Below, piece after piece: positions 11,640-21,682 of a DNA stretch of 64,000 nt. A program made the position numbers and the translations under genes. The DNA is taken from positions 4,650,001 to 4,714,000 of the forward strand of contig OX637353.1 of the NCBI GenBank assembly GCA_951799405.1, given 5' to 3'. Origin of the DNA: Agapetus fuscipes (Eukaryota > Arthropoda > Insecta > Trichoptera > Glossosomatidae). The notes beneath the pieces were generated by a model. That model had not been told where the DNA came from, ran no database searches, and saw nothing but the letters and a program-made list of their open reading frames with translations. Within the stretch, counting starts at the first letter, position 1. Each line of letters starts with the position of its first letter.

Positions 11640-11856
11640 TCTTTAATCCAAGTCAAAAATACAAATGTCTTGGGATTTGAGATTCAAATATAATGCATGC
11701 TCGCAAGCAAAACGTGTTCTCACAAAATAAAATTCAAGCCTCAAATCAATATAAAACCTCTTTTACCCTTCTTTGAAACATGGATGAGATAAGCAAAAGT
11801 GAACCAATTTTTACAGCATGGTGGTGAGCCTAACACCAACCTGCAAGTCATGGAAT
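11640..11856 (-). repeat. Diverged tail element, minus strand
   Basis: AATGCATGCTCGCAAGCA, CTCAAATCAATATAAAACC, TTTGAAACATGGATGAGATA, AGCAAAAGTGAACC and a final CAACCTGCAAGTCATGGAAT are in family order. Confidence 0.65.
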
Positions 11857-12080
11857 AAATGAAAATCAAATTTATATTTAAATGTATGATAGTTTTTATT
11901 ACAAAATAAATAATCTTTTTAAAGCAAAAAAAATATGATACGAGACAATTTTAATAATGTTCAAATCAAACAAAAGGTAAATTTATACAGCAAGCATCGT
12001 CCATATACTTATCATTTCAACAGTTTTTTTTCCTTTCAAAAAACTTTTTTCCCTGCACTGCCGCTGATTGGTAGATACAC

Positions 12081-12400
12081 CGTAACTGTAATGAGATATC
12101 TCACCACTGAAATGAGATACCTCAGCACTAAAATTAGATATATCAACAGTGAAATGAAATATTTAACCACTGATATGAGATATATCACCGCTGAAATCTG
12201 TTATCTCACCAATTAAATGAGATATCTCACCCTGTTAAATAAGATATCTTAACACTGAAAATGAGATATGGCACCACCGAAATAAGACATGTCCGCCACT
12301 TCAACGAGATACTCTAATATTACTGAAATAAATAATCTTGTCACTAAAGTAAGGTACTTTGTCTTTAAGGAGAGATATCGAACAACTAAAATAAAACATA
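12081..12400. repeat. Degenerate 21-bp minisatellite
   Basis: The unit approximates CACTGAAATGAGATATCTCAC. It repeats about a dozen times with substitutions and small indels. Each good unit holds the palindrome GAGATATCTC. Because the period is a multiple of three, a plus-strand ORF (11935-12216) stays open and translates as imperfect heptapeptides. I regard that ORF as a by-product. Confidence 0.85.
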
Positions 12401-12574
12401 CAATAAAATAAAAATTGCTTTGTTTTAATTCACATGAGTTTATTTTTGGACACGACCAGTTTCGGGAAGTTACTTTCACGAAGTTACTGCTGAAAATCTA
12501 GATAATATAATAAAATAAAACATACTACCATATTGTTTTAAGATGTTTTTTCACTTAAATAAAATATTATTCTA

Positions 12575-12832
12575 CCACCGAAAAAAGATACACTGACTTT
12601 GAAATTAAATATCTCTTTAATAAAATGAGATATTACGCCACTGAGATGAGATATCCTGTCACTGAAAACATTTAAAATCTTTTTACATTTGTGCGCGTGG
12701 TATTTATTCTTTTCTTACAAGCATCGCCGATATCTTTTCTCATCGCAACAGTTTTCCTTTCACAGAACTTTTATCCCCTTTTCCACAACTGATTGCGGGA
12801 TATCCCGCCACTGAAATGAGATATCTTTGAAA
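12575..12832. repeat. Second and third blocks of the 21-bp minisatellite, with duplicated flank
   Basis: Units of the same kind occur at about 12575-12667 and 12795-12832. Between them, ACAAGCATCGCCGATATC, CAACAGTTTTCCTTTCA and CTGATTGCGGG repeat the flank seen at about 11990-12075. Array and flank were therefore duplicated together. Confidence 0.7.
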
Positions 12833-13336
12833 ATCCTTTTAAATTTATGAGCGTCGTACACATTTTTTCACCACGCGATAAGACTTTTGTGGCCACGCTT
12901 TGTTTATTGCGGTTCACAAACACCATAAACACCATTTTCACCTTCAGAAACAAGAGAAACAAACATCTCGACGCAATCACAGTAATTTAAAAACACCAAA
13001 AAATTTAGTTGTCATGTTTTTTTCATGAGCCACGTTTGCTATCTTCGTTCGCATACTTTAACAGTTTTATTCAAAAAGAAAAATCCCGCTTTTGATTTTG
13101 AGTTTAACTCTAGATTACATATACTTAAAAGCTTGGTTAACATATTATAACCATATATTTGAAAACTTCCAGTCATATACTTCTATTCAAAAAGGATCAA
13201 TATAATATAACATATTTTTTTCTGTCTATCTTTTATAATGTGATATGACTTTATTCATGAGAGAGGTTTGAGGTACATTTCCATTTTTAAGAATATTTTT
13301 TTAGTTTGTTATTTTTTTGTGTAATCGGTGTTTTTT

Positions 13337-13406
13337 TTAGCGATAAACAAGCTCTTAGAACTCTTTTGAGAAGTGAGGCACACAAAAACAGCGCTCACCA
13401 AAAAAA
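13337..13406 (+). mobile_element. SINE-II 3' fragment
   Basis: CAAGCTCTTAGAACTCTTTT and ACAAAAACAGCGCTCACCAA match the SINE-II 3' end. The head and most of the body are missing. Confidence 0.6.
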
Positions 13407-13679
13407 ATTTCCTAATATTTAAGTGATTCCATAGAGAAGAACCAGTAAAATATTTTTTAAGTGCTTTGTCCTTATATTTATCTACTCTTATCAAGTTTTT
13501 AATTTACTAAAACATGTCGGCTCACGCATACGCCCACCTGTTAATGCATTAGAACTCGACCCGTGTCAACGCCACAATACTGTCACATTCTCGGAAATCA
13601 ATGTATGAATTTCGAATTATTTGTAATTAATGACGTATTATCTAACTTTTAAGCAATTCAGTCTTGCTTGATTTGACGC

Positions 13680-13748
13680 TTTCAAACGACGAACAAGCTT
13701 TTCTAGGGCTTTAAAGTGAGCCATACAAACAAAGCGCCAAGTATATAA
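13680..13748 (+). mobile_element. SINE-II 3' fragment, diverged
   Basis: CGACGAACAAGCTTTTCTAG, GGGCTTTAAAGTGAG and CAAACAAAGCGCCAA follow the SINE-II 3' end order with substitutions. The rest of 12833-14038 has no recognised content. Confidence 0.45.
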
Positions 13749-14038
13749 ATTACTCCAATTCAATATTTAGTAGGTACATAGCAAATAACTTTTTATGTTA
13801 TTTTACTGTCGTTCCCTGCCCGATTAGGAGTCTTAATTAAAAAAAACCCCAATATTATCTCAGTTACTCAAGCAGGTTACGTGGCATTATAGAATACCTT
13901 ATAGATAGTTATGAAGGTGGCTTTTATATATTCAGTACTTGCAAAAATAAAAGTATTCCAGAATCTGCTCCACAATGCTTTAGAGATAGTCCAAACTGTA
14001 GAACGGCATGCACTGTTCACGTCCTTTAGACTTTAAAG

Positions 14039-14070
14039 CAGTGGCGGGCAAACTGTGGGCCACGGCGCAA
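14039..14070. mobile_element. Single hAT-like terminus
   Basis: CAGTGGCGGGCAAACTGTGG resembles the CAGTGGTGGGCAAACT-type terminal repeats common among hAT transposons. No matching inverted end was found nearby, so this is a solo end or a chance match. Confidence 0.3.
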
Positions 14071-14179
14071 AATCGTGTCCTAAAAATCAGGCGAAACTGA
14101 ATTTGTAACTCTATCAACTATATCCTTATAGATTTATCACCACCATCAAAATTAAATTTGATTTGTAATTGTCATTGTC

Positions 14180-14205
14180 CTGATGATGCCTTTTTAGGCG
14201 AAAAC
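14180..14205 (+). other. CTGATGA / stem-loop / GAAA motif
   Basis: CTGATGA is followed by T, a GCC...GGC stem with a TTTTTA loop, then GAAAAC. The downstream AT-rich segment ending in GTGAATTAAAACAGTG is shared with the locus at 60123. See findings. Confidence 0.5.
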
Positions 14206-15094
14206 GTTTGACTTTTTTAAAATAAAATTTAGTGAATTAAAACAGTGTATTATTTAATTAATTACTAATTTCAATAATTTGAATCTAATAGCCAACCTGA
14301 AATGTTAATGCATTTAAAAAAATACACTTTTTGGATATGAAAAATTGATACATTGCAATATACACATATATTGTGTGTATATAATATACACACTTTGTGG
14401 CAAACCCAATTCACCATTTTTTTCGCAAAGTTAACGCTAAAAAGTTTACGCGTCACTGTTGTGGAGGGATAATAAATCCTGCCTAACTGACACTTGACTT
14501 CTCTGTAACACATAAATATCCTTCAGATAAGGTTGCTTAAATCCATTCACGGTCTCTTAGTCCTCACCTTGAGATGCGGACTCATTTACACAGCTAATGG
14601 AAAACACCAGCTTATCAATATGCAAATTAAAAGCCAGGTACACCTGTGCAAAGTGTAATGAGTTTAAAAATTTAAGGATTCCTTAAAATATGCTTTTATT
14701 CATTTCTTTCAACAATAAAATGCTTTTATTTAAAAAAAAAAAAACACACACACACACATACAGTTTCAATTCATCATTATTTACCCTGACAAATATAATA
14801 AAATGCTATTTAAAACTAAACCTGCCTATAAAACCCGCATGTGTGCAAAAAAAACTAAAAAAAAGGATTGTTGACTAAAAAAATCGAAGAATAACTCAAT
14901 TTAAACATTATTTTCAAAACAAATTTAAAAAAAAAATTAAATAAAAAAAACTTTTTTTTTAGAATAAGTACCTATTACCTACTAGTCAACAGTACTCAAA
15001 ATATATATTATGATATATATATCTAAACTTCTTAAGATCACGTAAATCAAATAAATGTATTTAAACTAGATCACTATTAAGGGATGCTGTTTAA
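14206..15094. other. Unassigned AT-rich sequence
   Basis: Homopolymer and dinucleotide stretches, including (AC)n near 14740. The short ORFs here are low-complexity. Nothing recognised. Confidence 0.3.
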
Positions 15095-15394
15095 TAATAA
15101 ATTCGGATGATTTATTTGGTGAGCGCTGTTTTTGTGTGAATCACACCTCAACAGCGCTCTACGAGCTTATTCGTCGGTTATAGATAGCGCCAATTCTCAA
15201 GCAAGCAGTTCCTGTACCTAAGGCTGTATGGACCTTTGGTGACCGGTCTTTAGTAAAGGTATATTAATCTTTCAACCCAGCGAAGAGCATATTTGAAAAC
15301 ATGAATGGTACATTTTTGTTGTGCTTCGCGGGGATTCAACTCATGACCCTCCATTTACGACTCGGAAGCACTAACCACAGACTACGGACCGGTC
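15095..15394 (-). mobile_element. SINE-II, near full length, minus strand
   Basis: On the minus strand the head GACCGGTCCGTAGTCTGTGG (complement of about 15394-15375) is followed by the TTCCGAGTCGTAAATGG region, the AGCGAAGAGCA-complement body, and the 3' end GCGCTCACCAAATAAATCAT with an ATT-rich tail. Box B is degraded (complement of GGGATTCAACTCATGACCC). Confidence 0.8.
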
Positions 15395-15609
15395 GTTGTA
15401 TCATTCATGCATTTTTCTATTTGCAAGATCAAGGAGAGTTTATGTAATGTTTTAATAGAGCTACATCTAGAAGTCATTATTATCCTCGAACAAAAACACT
15501 ATAGGTGAAATAAAAGTGTATCAATTATTATGCCCGTCCATTTACACAGGTACACATGTCACCATTATGTGACCTGGTGTTCCTCCCCACAGAGCATTGA
15601 AATGCACCT

Positions 15610-15678
15610 AGGCACGCGGAATCGAACCCGCACTTTTAGCGGCACACACTGATGCTCTGACAGTCTATTCACGTGCCT
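15610..15678 (-). mobile_element. tRNA-like SINE head with acceptor stem
   Basis: The 69-nt minus-strand sequence starts AGGCACG and ends CGTGCCT, a perfect 7-bp acceptor-like stem. GCGGGTTCGATTCCGCG is a strong box B, but its T-stem lacks one C compared with a proper tRNA. The D arm (TAGACTGTCAGAGC) is a poor box A. It is a tRNA pseudogene or SINE head. The sequence to about 15520 may be the SINE body. Confidence 0.55.
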
Positions 15679-16214
15679 CTTTGTCACTGTGGATCAATAA
15701 ATAAATAAAGCCTGAAATCTAAGCAAAGAGAGACTGCCGCGTGACCTGCTTGATTCATGATGAAAGGATGAGGGGGATAGTGCCGATTCACAAAGAATTG
15801 ACACCTCGAAGGTTTTTTATCAAAGCTGTATTTTTTTTACCTTAACTGGGAATATAACCTTTCACCTTCCGATTACATGTCCGTTGCTTAAATAACTGGT
15901 CTACGATTGCAAATACATGTTTGATATCTTTGAACATTTGTGGACACATTTGTGGGTACATTAAATTTGCTCTTATTTTTTTAACAACCTGAAGACCGAC
16001 CTAATCTTAAAAGTTTTTCGTGTGGAAAAAGAATATTAAATTTACTTGCAAAGTAAATCCCTTCGGCTTCATAATTTATTCCCATATTTTCGTCTTCTAC
16101 GTATTATTACATTTTAATAGAAACATAATATTCTTCGGGTTCAAGTCTTGTTAAAAGTAATAATCGAATAATGTAAAGATAACATTGCGTCCTTTATTCA
16201 ATAAAGTCTATTCT

Positions 16215-16400
16215 CTCTCTCCCTCCGACTTTCTTTCACTCTCTCTCTCTCTGTACAATGGGCCGGTAAAAAATATATATTTCAAGCAGAAATTCAAAGA
16301 GAACAAAGTTCTCCTTTTCATCTTTTAATCTAGTTAAATTTTATCGAAACGTATTTCTCTCAGCCCCCTCCCCTCCCCTCCCTCCTAGCCTTTTGAAGCG
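16215..16400. repeat. CT-rich microsatellite stretches
   Basis: TCTCTCTCTC runs at about 16215-16253 and a C-rich CCCCTCCCCTCCCCTCC stretch at about 16365-16385. The rest of 15680-16672 has nothing recognised. The 67-residue ORF at 16393-16596 has no recognisable domain. Confidence 0.6.
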
Positions 16401-16672
16401 TTTTCATTACGTTTTACGAGACGCATTTTTCCTTCAGCGTGAAGAAACCGCCTCAGGTGTCGGGACATACGACGAAGTCATCATTTTTCAAAATGATGCA
16501 TTTAAATTTTTCATCTCTCGTCGCGACAACAACAAAACAATGTTGCGCTTTAAGTTTTCAGTTGTTTGTTTTGAAGATGTGTTTATTTTGTGGTGATTGA
16601 TTTTAATATAAAATGAAAAGTTGCGTCTCGTTTTAAAAATGTTTTAGTTTACTTAGTAAAATACATAAATAT

Positions 16673-17057
16673 TGTTATGTAAATATTAGAATAGGTATTA
16701 GCTATAACTATGCAATAAGAATCCTCATAAATATGTGTGGGTAGGAATCATTGAATAAAACACTTGAAGCATAGAGAAATAATGATTACTACGCCTTTCT
16801 GAAACTGTCTAGCGAATATAGATCTAGATTGTACTGTTTTGAAGAGTATAAAAAGGGTGCAAGTTGCTTGCAGAGCCAGTATCCTACGAGCTTTACAACT
16901 ACATTGAACCAACTTGATCAGTGAACAGAAACCAAGTGTAATGGAATAATCGAGACTATCTTTGTGAAAATAAAGTATTAAAAGTGTAAAATAAACAACT
17001 GTATAAGAAGACCAGTATTTTTAATTGAAAGACTTTTGGAACCCTAAAATCGTAACA
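16673..17057 (+). mobile_element. Solo LTR (385 bp) with 4-bp target duplication
   Basis: Starts TGTTATG and ends GTAACA, so the termini are inverted repeats of the TG...CA kind. ATAT flanks it on both sides (16669-16672 and 17058-17061), the 4-bp duplication expected for Ty3/Gypsy-type integration. A TATA box (TATAAAAA, 16847-16854), an insect-style initiator (CAGTATCCTA) about 25-30 nt downstream, and AATAAAG-type signals lie in promoter and polyadenylation order. A second member lies at 43128-43531. No internal retroviral-type genes flank it, so it is probably a recombination scar. Confidence 0.8.
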
Positions 17058-17794
17058 ATATCTAACCTCAAGCTATATTTTGTAGGTTCTTTGTTTCTTG
17101 TTTTCTTTTTTATCAACAGTTGGAATATAACAACTTTCTACTTTAGAATTTTAAACATCCCTTCAATCCGATTTTTTAACTTTCCATGACCAAAACGAAA
17201 ACTCATGAGTTGTAATTTTTGGTGATCATTCTTTAGATTTTGATACGGTAGGAGTATTGTTTTTAAAGTATTGAAAAATCAACTATCTTTATTGTTACCT
17301 TTTTTGTTAAATAAACTAGTAAAAATCTTTTATAGCGCTTCAATAACATAGTTTTTAGTCCTCTAACTTTCAATGTTTTTACATCTAGTTCAACCTACCG
17401 ACCATCGCCTTTGGGTATTCAAGGCTTTCCGCAATTATACATTCAGGCGTATTTGAACTGGTACAAGTAATTGATAAACAGTAACTTCTAGCCACAATCA
17501 ACTGAGGTTTACTCGTAAGTCGCTCCTGCATACATATTGTATAAGATCTGAAGCAGACCAACTTTTGTGACGAGTCGACATTTGCGAATTCTGAATTTTG
17601 AGCGTTCGTGTAATTGATATACTAAAGTTCAACGCTAACAAGACGTATCTGTTACATTTGCTTTGGTATTGCTAGTTCTGACTTAACAAAGAAGTAAATA
17701 AATTAGTCTGCAAATCGTGAATAGACGAAAGAAATGTGAAAAAACATTTAGTAAATCGGATGACGCAATAAAATTGATGCAGTGTGCAAACAGT

Positions 17795-17913
17795 GTCAAC
17801 GACGATACCATGTTGAAAGCACCGGTTCTCATCAGATCACGGCAGTTAAGCAACATTGGGCGCGGATAGTACTTGGATGGGGGACCGCTTAGGTACACCG
17901 CGTGTCGTTGGCA
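17795..17913 (+). pseudogene. 5S rRNA-like sequence, head of a composite SINE
   Basis: The 119-nt stretch follows animal 5S rRNA from end to end. GTCAACGAC at the 5' end pairs with GTCGTTGGC at the 3' end. AGTTAAGCAACATTGGGCGC corresponds to the internal control box A. TAGTACTTGGATGGGGGACC corresponds to the intermediate element and box C. Several changes from the metazoan consensus look like CpG decay (TGTTGAA, CTCATC). There is no T-run terminator after it. A SINE-II head begins 5-6 nt later, giving a 5S-tRNA composite. It is either a 5S pseudogene that received a SINE or a 5S-derived SINE. Confidence 0.8.
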
Positions 17914-17917
17914 TTTC

Positions 17918-18165
17918 TTGGACCGGTCTGTAGTTCACTGGCACTTCGGACTCGTAAATGGAAGGTTGGGAATTTGGATCCCGGCGGAGCACAAAAAATA
18001 TACCAATTATATTTCCAAATTTGCTCTTCGTTGTGTTGAAAGAATCATAAAAATCTTTACCAAACACCGGTCACTACAGGTCCATCCAGCCTTACAGCAA
18101 CTGGATCTTGCTTGAGTGTTGGTGCTTTGTAGCGACGGCCAAGCTTGTAACCACCTCTACGGCAC
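17918..18165 (+). mobile_element. SINE-II fused to the 5S-like sequence
   Basis: TTGGACCGGTCTGTAGTTCA starts the tRNA-like head. GGGAATTTGGATCCCGGCGG lies at the box B position (degraded). The GCTCTTCGTTGTGTTGAAAG, TTTACCAAACACCGGTCAC and TCTTGCTTGAGTGTTGG body blocks follow, then a GACGGCCAAGCTTG block. The usual GCGCTCACCAAATAAAT end is missing. Confidence 0.75.
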
Positions 18166-18170
18166 TACAA

Positions 18171-18890
18171 CAAATTTCATAGATCCCTAGAAACTCTAGA
18201 ATCTAGGGAGTCTCCCGCACAGGATTTCTTTAAAAAAAAAAACGACATGGAGGAGTGGACGGCCCACAATTCTAACTTTACTTTTTTTCGTAATTTGTCT
18301 CTCAAATCTTCTCCGAGCCTTCCTTATTTTAAACATTGTTCCGACATCAGCTCTCTGTGGTAGGTACGCTGAACAACATTGGCTTAATGATTTAAAAAAA
18401 TAATTTTATATTTTCATATTGTTGATTAGTAGGTACGTGAAGATAACAAGATCTGACAACACAGAGGGTTATTTTTTAAAGCGCAAAGCAAAATCTTTAA
18501 TTTTGATTGAAGAGACAAAGCTAGGTCAGAGTAGATATAAAATAAAAAAATACTTTATTTTTTCCTGATTTCTTTTTACCTCTATGGAGTACTTGCAACC
18601 CGAACATTGTTATTGTCCTTTTTTATATCTGAGAACCTTTATTTACCAGTACGAAGCTTACAACAAAAGTTGGAGACTAAATATTTTAGTAACTTACATC
18701 TATTTTATGTAACTTTTCTATTACCGCTGACGTTTTGGCTTTATGTCTGTCAGAAAAGTGGCAGTGAGGATTTAGCACTTTCCCGTAAAGATGTCTGCCT
18801 TTTAAAGCTAAACAACGCCAGAATACTCTTTAGTTCTCAAGAGTTGTTGATTTTTTTTAACCTTGTCAAAGATTGGAATTGTATTTTTTG
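18171..18890. other. Unassigned sequence before LINE-A copy 2
   Basis: Contains a small hairpin (CCCTAG...CTAGGG, about 18186-18211) and AT-rich DNA. The 94-residue ORF at 18607-18891 has no recognised domain. Confidence 0.3.
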
Positions 18891-19838
18891 ATTCAAAGTG
18901 CGTGTTCAGGATGCGTGATGAGCCCATGGCTATTTAACATAGTCATGGACAAGTGTGTTCGAGATGCTAGACTTGATGATTGTGGATTAATGATAGGAGA
19001 GAGCAAAGTGAGTGTTCTACTGTATGCGGATGATGCTGTTCTTGTATCGGACTCAGCAGTAGAATTGCAAACGATGCTCTCTAGATTGAACGAAGCTCTG
19101 CTAGGTAATTATCTGAAATTGAATACAAGTAAGACGAAAGTTTTGATTTTTGAAAGAAATGAAGAAAATACGAACTACGAATTTAGAATAAACGGAATGA
19201 ATGTTGATGTGGTAAATGAGTTTGTATACTTGGGAAGTAAGTTTGATAAAGATGGAAAAATGACAGGTGAACTTGAAAGAAGAGTAATGAAGGGCAGGTG
19301 TGTACTGGGTGCCACAGCTTGTATCGCCAAAAATCAAAACATATCTAAAAATACTCGATTGGCGGTACGCAGTGGCATACTTTTACCCACCTTGATGTAT
19401 GGAAGCGAGGCCTGGACGGTGAATGAAAGTGAAATTAGTAAAGTCCATACTGTTGAAATGGACTTTCTAAGAAGTATGATTGGGAAAAAACGGAGTGACA
19501 GGGTGAGGAATGATTTTGTAAGAAAAGAATGTGGTGCAAAAGAAAGTGTGAAAGTGAAGATTAAAAGAAGTTTGTTAAGATGGTTTAGGCATATGGAGAG
19601 AATGAATGAGGAAAGACTGACGAAGAAAGTATATGTTGGTAGAATAGATGGATGTCGTGGTAGAGGAAGACCGAGAAAGGTATGGATGGACCAAATATCC
19701 GAAATTGCGAATGAATGGAATATCCAGAGTCATAATAAAAGAAGAGCTTGTATGAAGAAGGTTATGACTCTGGAGGAAATGAAAGAAGTATGCGAGGATA
19801 GAAAGAAATGGCGGTTGATCTGTGATGTTGGCGGCTAG
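18873..19838 (+). CDS. LINE-A copy 2: partial reverse transcriptase ORF (5' truncated)
   Basis: 321-residue ORF. The first ten or so residues come from flanking DNA, and retrotransposon similarity begins near GCVMSPWLFN at about 18909. It holds the C-terminal half of a non-LTR reverse transcriptase. The catalytic YADD box (residues 51-54) is intact, followed by the KLNTSKTKVLIF and FVYLGSKF thumb-side blocks, a LMYGSEAW block, and the conserved C-terminal RWFRHMERM and GRGRPRKVWMDQI blocks. Endonuclease, RT motifs 0-4 and the 5' UTR are missing, so the product cannot be an active reverse transcriptase. The same family reads GHMERM where this copy has RHMERM. The ORF has no internal stop, which fits recent insertion. 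Its 3' UTR continues to about 20200. Confidence 0.85.
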   Translation: MELYFLIQSACSGCVMSPWLFNIVMDKCVRDARLDDCGLMIGESKVSVLLYADDAVLVSDSAVELQTMLSRLNEALLGNYLKLNTSKTKVLIFERNEENTNYEFRINGMNVDVVNEFVYLGSKFDKDGKMTGELERRVMKGRCVLGATACIAKNQNISKNTRLAVRSGILLPTLMYGSEAWTVNESEISKVHTVEMDFLRSMIGKKRSDRVRNDFVRKECGAKESVKVKIKRSLLRWFRHMERMNEERLTKKVYVGRIDGCRGRGRPRKVWMDQISEIANEWNIQSHNKRRACMKKVMTLEEMKEVCEDRKKWRLICDVGG

Positions 19839-20200
19839 GGTTTGTTAAAGTGAAATTGGTTTAATGATTTAGTTTTTTTTTTATGTCCATGTATATATTG
19901 TTACTTATTGATTTAAAAAATGTAATTTGTCATGTATGTTCCTTGACTTATAGGTTGTTATGCGGCTGACCACCCATAATATAAAAAATGGTTCACTTTG
20001 CCAATGTCACCCCTGTTTCAGGGAAGGACGGCAAGAGTTGCAAGGCTTATGTTCATTTGAGATTGGGTTTTTATATTGTAGGTCCACATGCGGCATGTGT
20101 TAGCGCGAAATTATACATATCTGCTTGTGGGAATGCATTTAATTTAGATCTTGAATGATATATATCTTTGCAGCTTAGATTAGATTAGATTAGATTAGAA
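19839..20200 (+). mobile_element. LINE-A copy 2 3' UTR and tail element
   Basis: After the TAG stop the sequence matches the region after the stop at 464-466 almost base for base: T-rich leader, TGTATGTTCCTTGACTTATA, GGTTCACTTTGCCAATGTCA, TTCATTTGAGATTGGG, and terminal TTAGAT pentamer-type repeats at about 20180-20200. This shows that the free-standing tail elements correspond to the LINE-A 3' end. Confidence 0.85.
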
Positions 20201-20204
20201 GTAA

Positions 20205-21198
20205 TATAGTTACCTTTAGATTTGGAAGCTGTTTAAAAAATATACATTGATGAATTGACATCACTGACGGCTTTTTTCATAATTTAAAGCTCAAAAATCT
20301 ATCATTGCTGTTTTCGATATTTAATCAGTATTGTTCAATAAAATGTGTTTCATTGAAATTATTTATAATCCTACAAACTAACAGAACCTTCAATGAAAAT
20401 TGCTTTCGATTTCAAAGTCATGTAGAAATCCCTTCTGGGTTTTTTTCAATAGTTTACATACAATGCATTTGTATATAAAAAAAAACGGTATTCGTGATCT
20501 ATTACATAGTATTATACAACGCACGTTTTACTTTGAACTGTACGCTCATTCATTTGTCCAAATACCGGTTTGTGTGTGTGTGTGTGCGTGCATTACCGGC
20601 ATGTGCCGCCCTGGGACACTCAATAAATCATCGACTGAAGGATCGAAATCCACTACCGGGATGATCAGGGCTGTGCCAACGCTGAAATAAAAATTCTCAA
20701 TTTCAGTAACTTATTTAAAAGTATTTGAAGACCAGCTAGATATTTAATATAAATTTACCGAGGCTACGATCCTAAATTGGTTAAAGATACTTTCCTCCTT
20801 TCGCGTTACAACTTTTAAAACATTTTCAAATAATCGGATCTGCCTGTGAAACATAAGTTTTGAACGACTCTTTTTTAATGTTAGCATTTTTGTTCGCAAT
20901 TTTGATATTATTAATTATTAAAGAAATAATTATGAGGTTTTTTATAATAACTGAGTTAAAACTGTTCCACCGAAAGACAGAAATTTCAAGCGAAACATCA
21001 ACTTTACTAATCATTTTGTTATCGAAAAAATAGTAACAATACTTTTGCGTAGTGAGCAACGTACTGTTTTGTTCCAAAAAGCAAACAATCAAGAAAGTTC
21101 ACCATTCAAGAATAACCGTACATTGACATTTTCAAATATTTGGTGCCAATACTTTTCTGCTGAAAATTCATTAATAAAATGTTAGTCTTAGAAGTTAT
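20205..21198. other. Unassigned AT-rich sequence
   Basis: A short (GT)n run at about 20571-20586 is the only recognisable feature. ORFs in both strands are anonymous. Confidence 0.3.
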
Positions 21199-21210
21199 AC
21201 CCTACAGTAC

Positions 21211-21670
21211 TCTTCTTTCCCTTTGTCTTATCCCATCATTTGGAGTCGGCCCTCCTTGTTCGAAGACGCCAAACTTTTCTATCCTGGCTCATCTCCTCTG
21301 TCAGGTTTCTCTTTTGCATTTCTTTTTCAATATTGGCCCGCCATGTTGCCATTGGGCGGCCTCTGCCTCTTGGTCCTGTGGAAATGCTGAGGGCTTTTTG
21401 GAAAATATTTTCATTATCTCTTCGCATCACATGGCCGAACCACCGGAATTGGGATTCTCTAATTCTGTCTGTTATTGGGGCAACCTTAAAGCTACCCCTC
21501 ACGTATTCGTTCCTTATGTGGTCTAGCCTAGTGACGCCTCCAGCCCACCTCAGCATTCTCATCTCGGCAGCATGGACTTGTCGTTCATGGACGTTTTTGC
21601 AAGTCCAGCATTCTGCTCCATATATCATGGCGGGCCTTACTGCCGTCTTGTAGACCTTGCCCTTAGAAAA
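21211..21670 (-). mobile_element. RTE-like retrotransposon 3' fragment with 12-bp target duplication
   Basis: ACCCTACAGTAC flanks this 460-bp insert exactly (21199-21210 and 21671-21682). The minus strand encodes a continuous frame from about 21667 to the stop near 21236. Its blocks (AMIYGAECW, MRMLRWAGGVTRLDHIRNEY, RWFGHVMRRD, GRGRPMATWRANI, DRKVWRLRTRRAD) are the post-RT C-terminus typical of RTE-type elements. The RT core is missing. The 3' end is a short purine-rich stretch (GACAAAGGGAAAGAAGA). It is a textbook 5'-truncated insertion from a family distinct from LINE-A, -B and -C. Confidence 0.9.
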
Positions 21671-21682
21671 ACCCTACAGTAC

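Noticed and set aside
11935..12216. 93-residue heptapeptide-repeat protein
   Set aside because: The frame is open only because the minisatellite period is 21 bp; there is no start context or supporting domain.
14039..14070. Complete hAT element
   Set aside because: Only one terminus is visible; no inverted partner or 8-bp duplication within reach.
17795..17913. Functional 5S rRNA gene
   Set aside because: Substitutions at conserved sites, no T-run terminator and an immediate SINE head argue for a pseudogene or SINE head.
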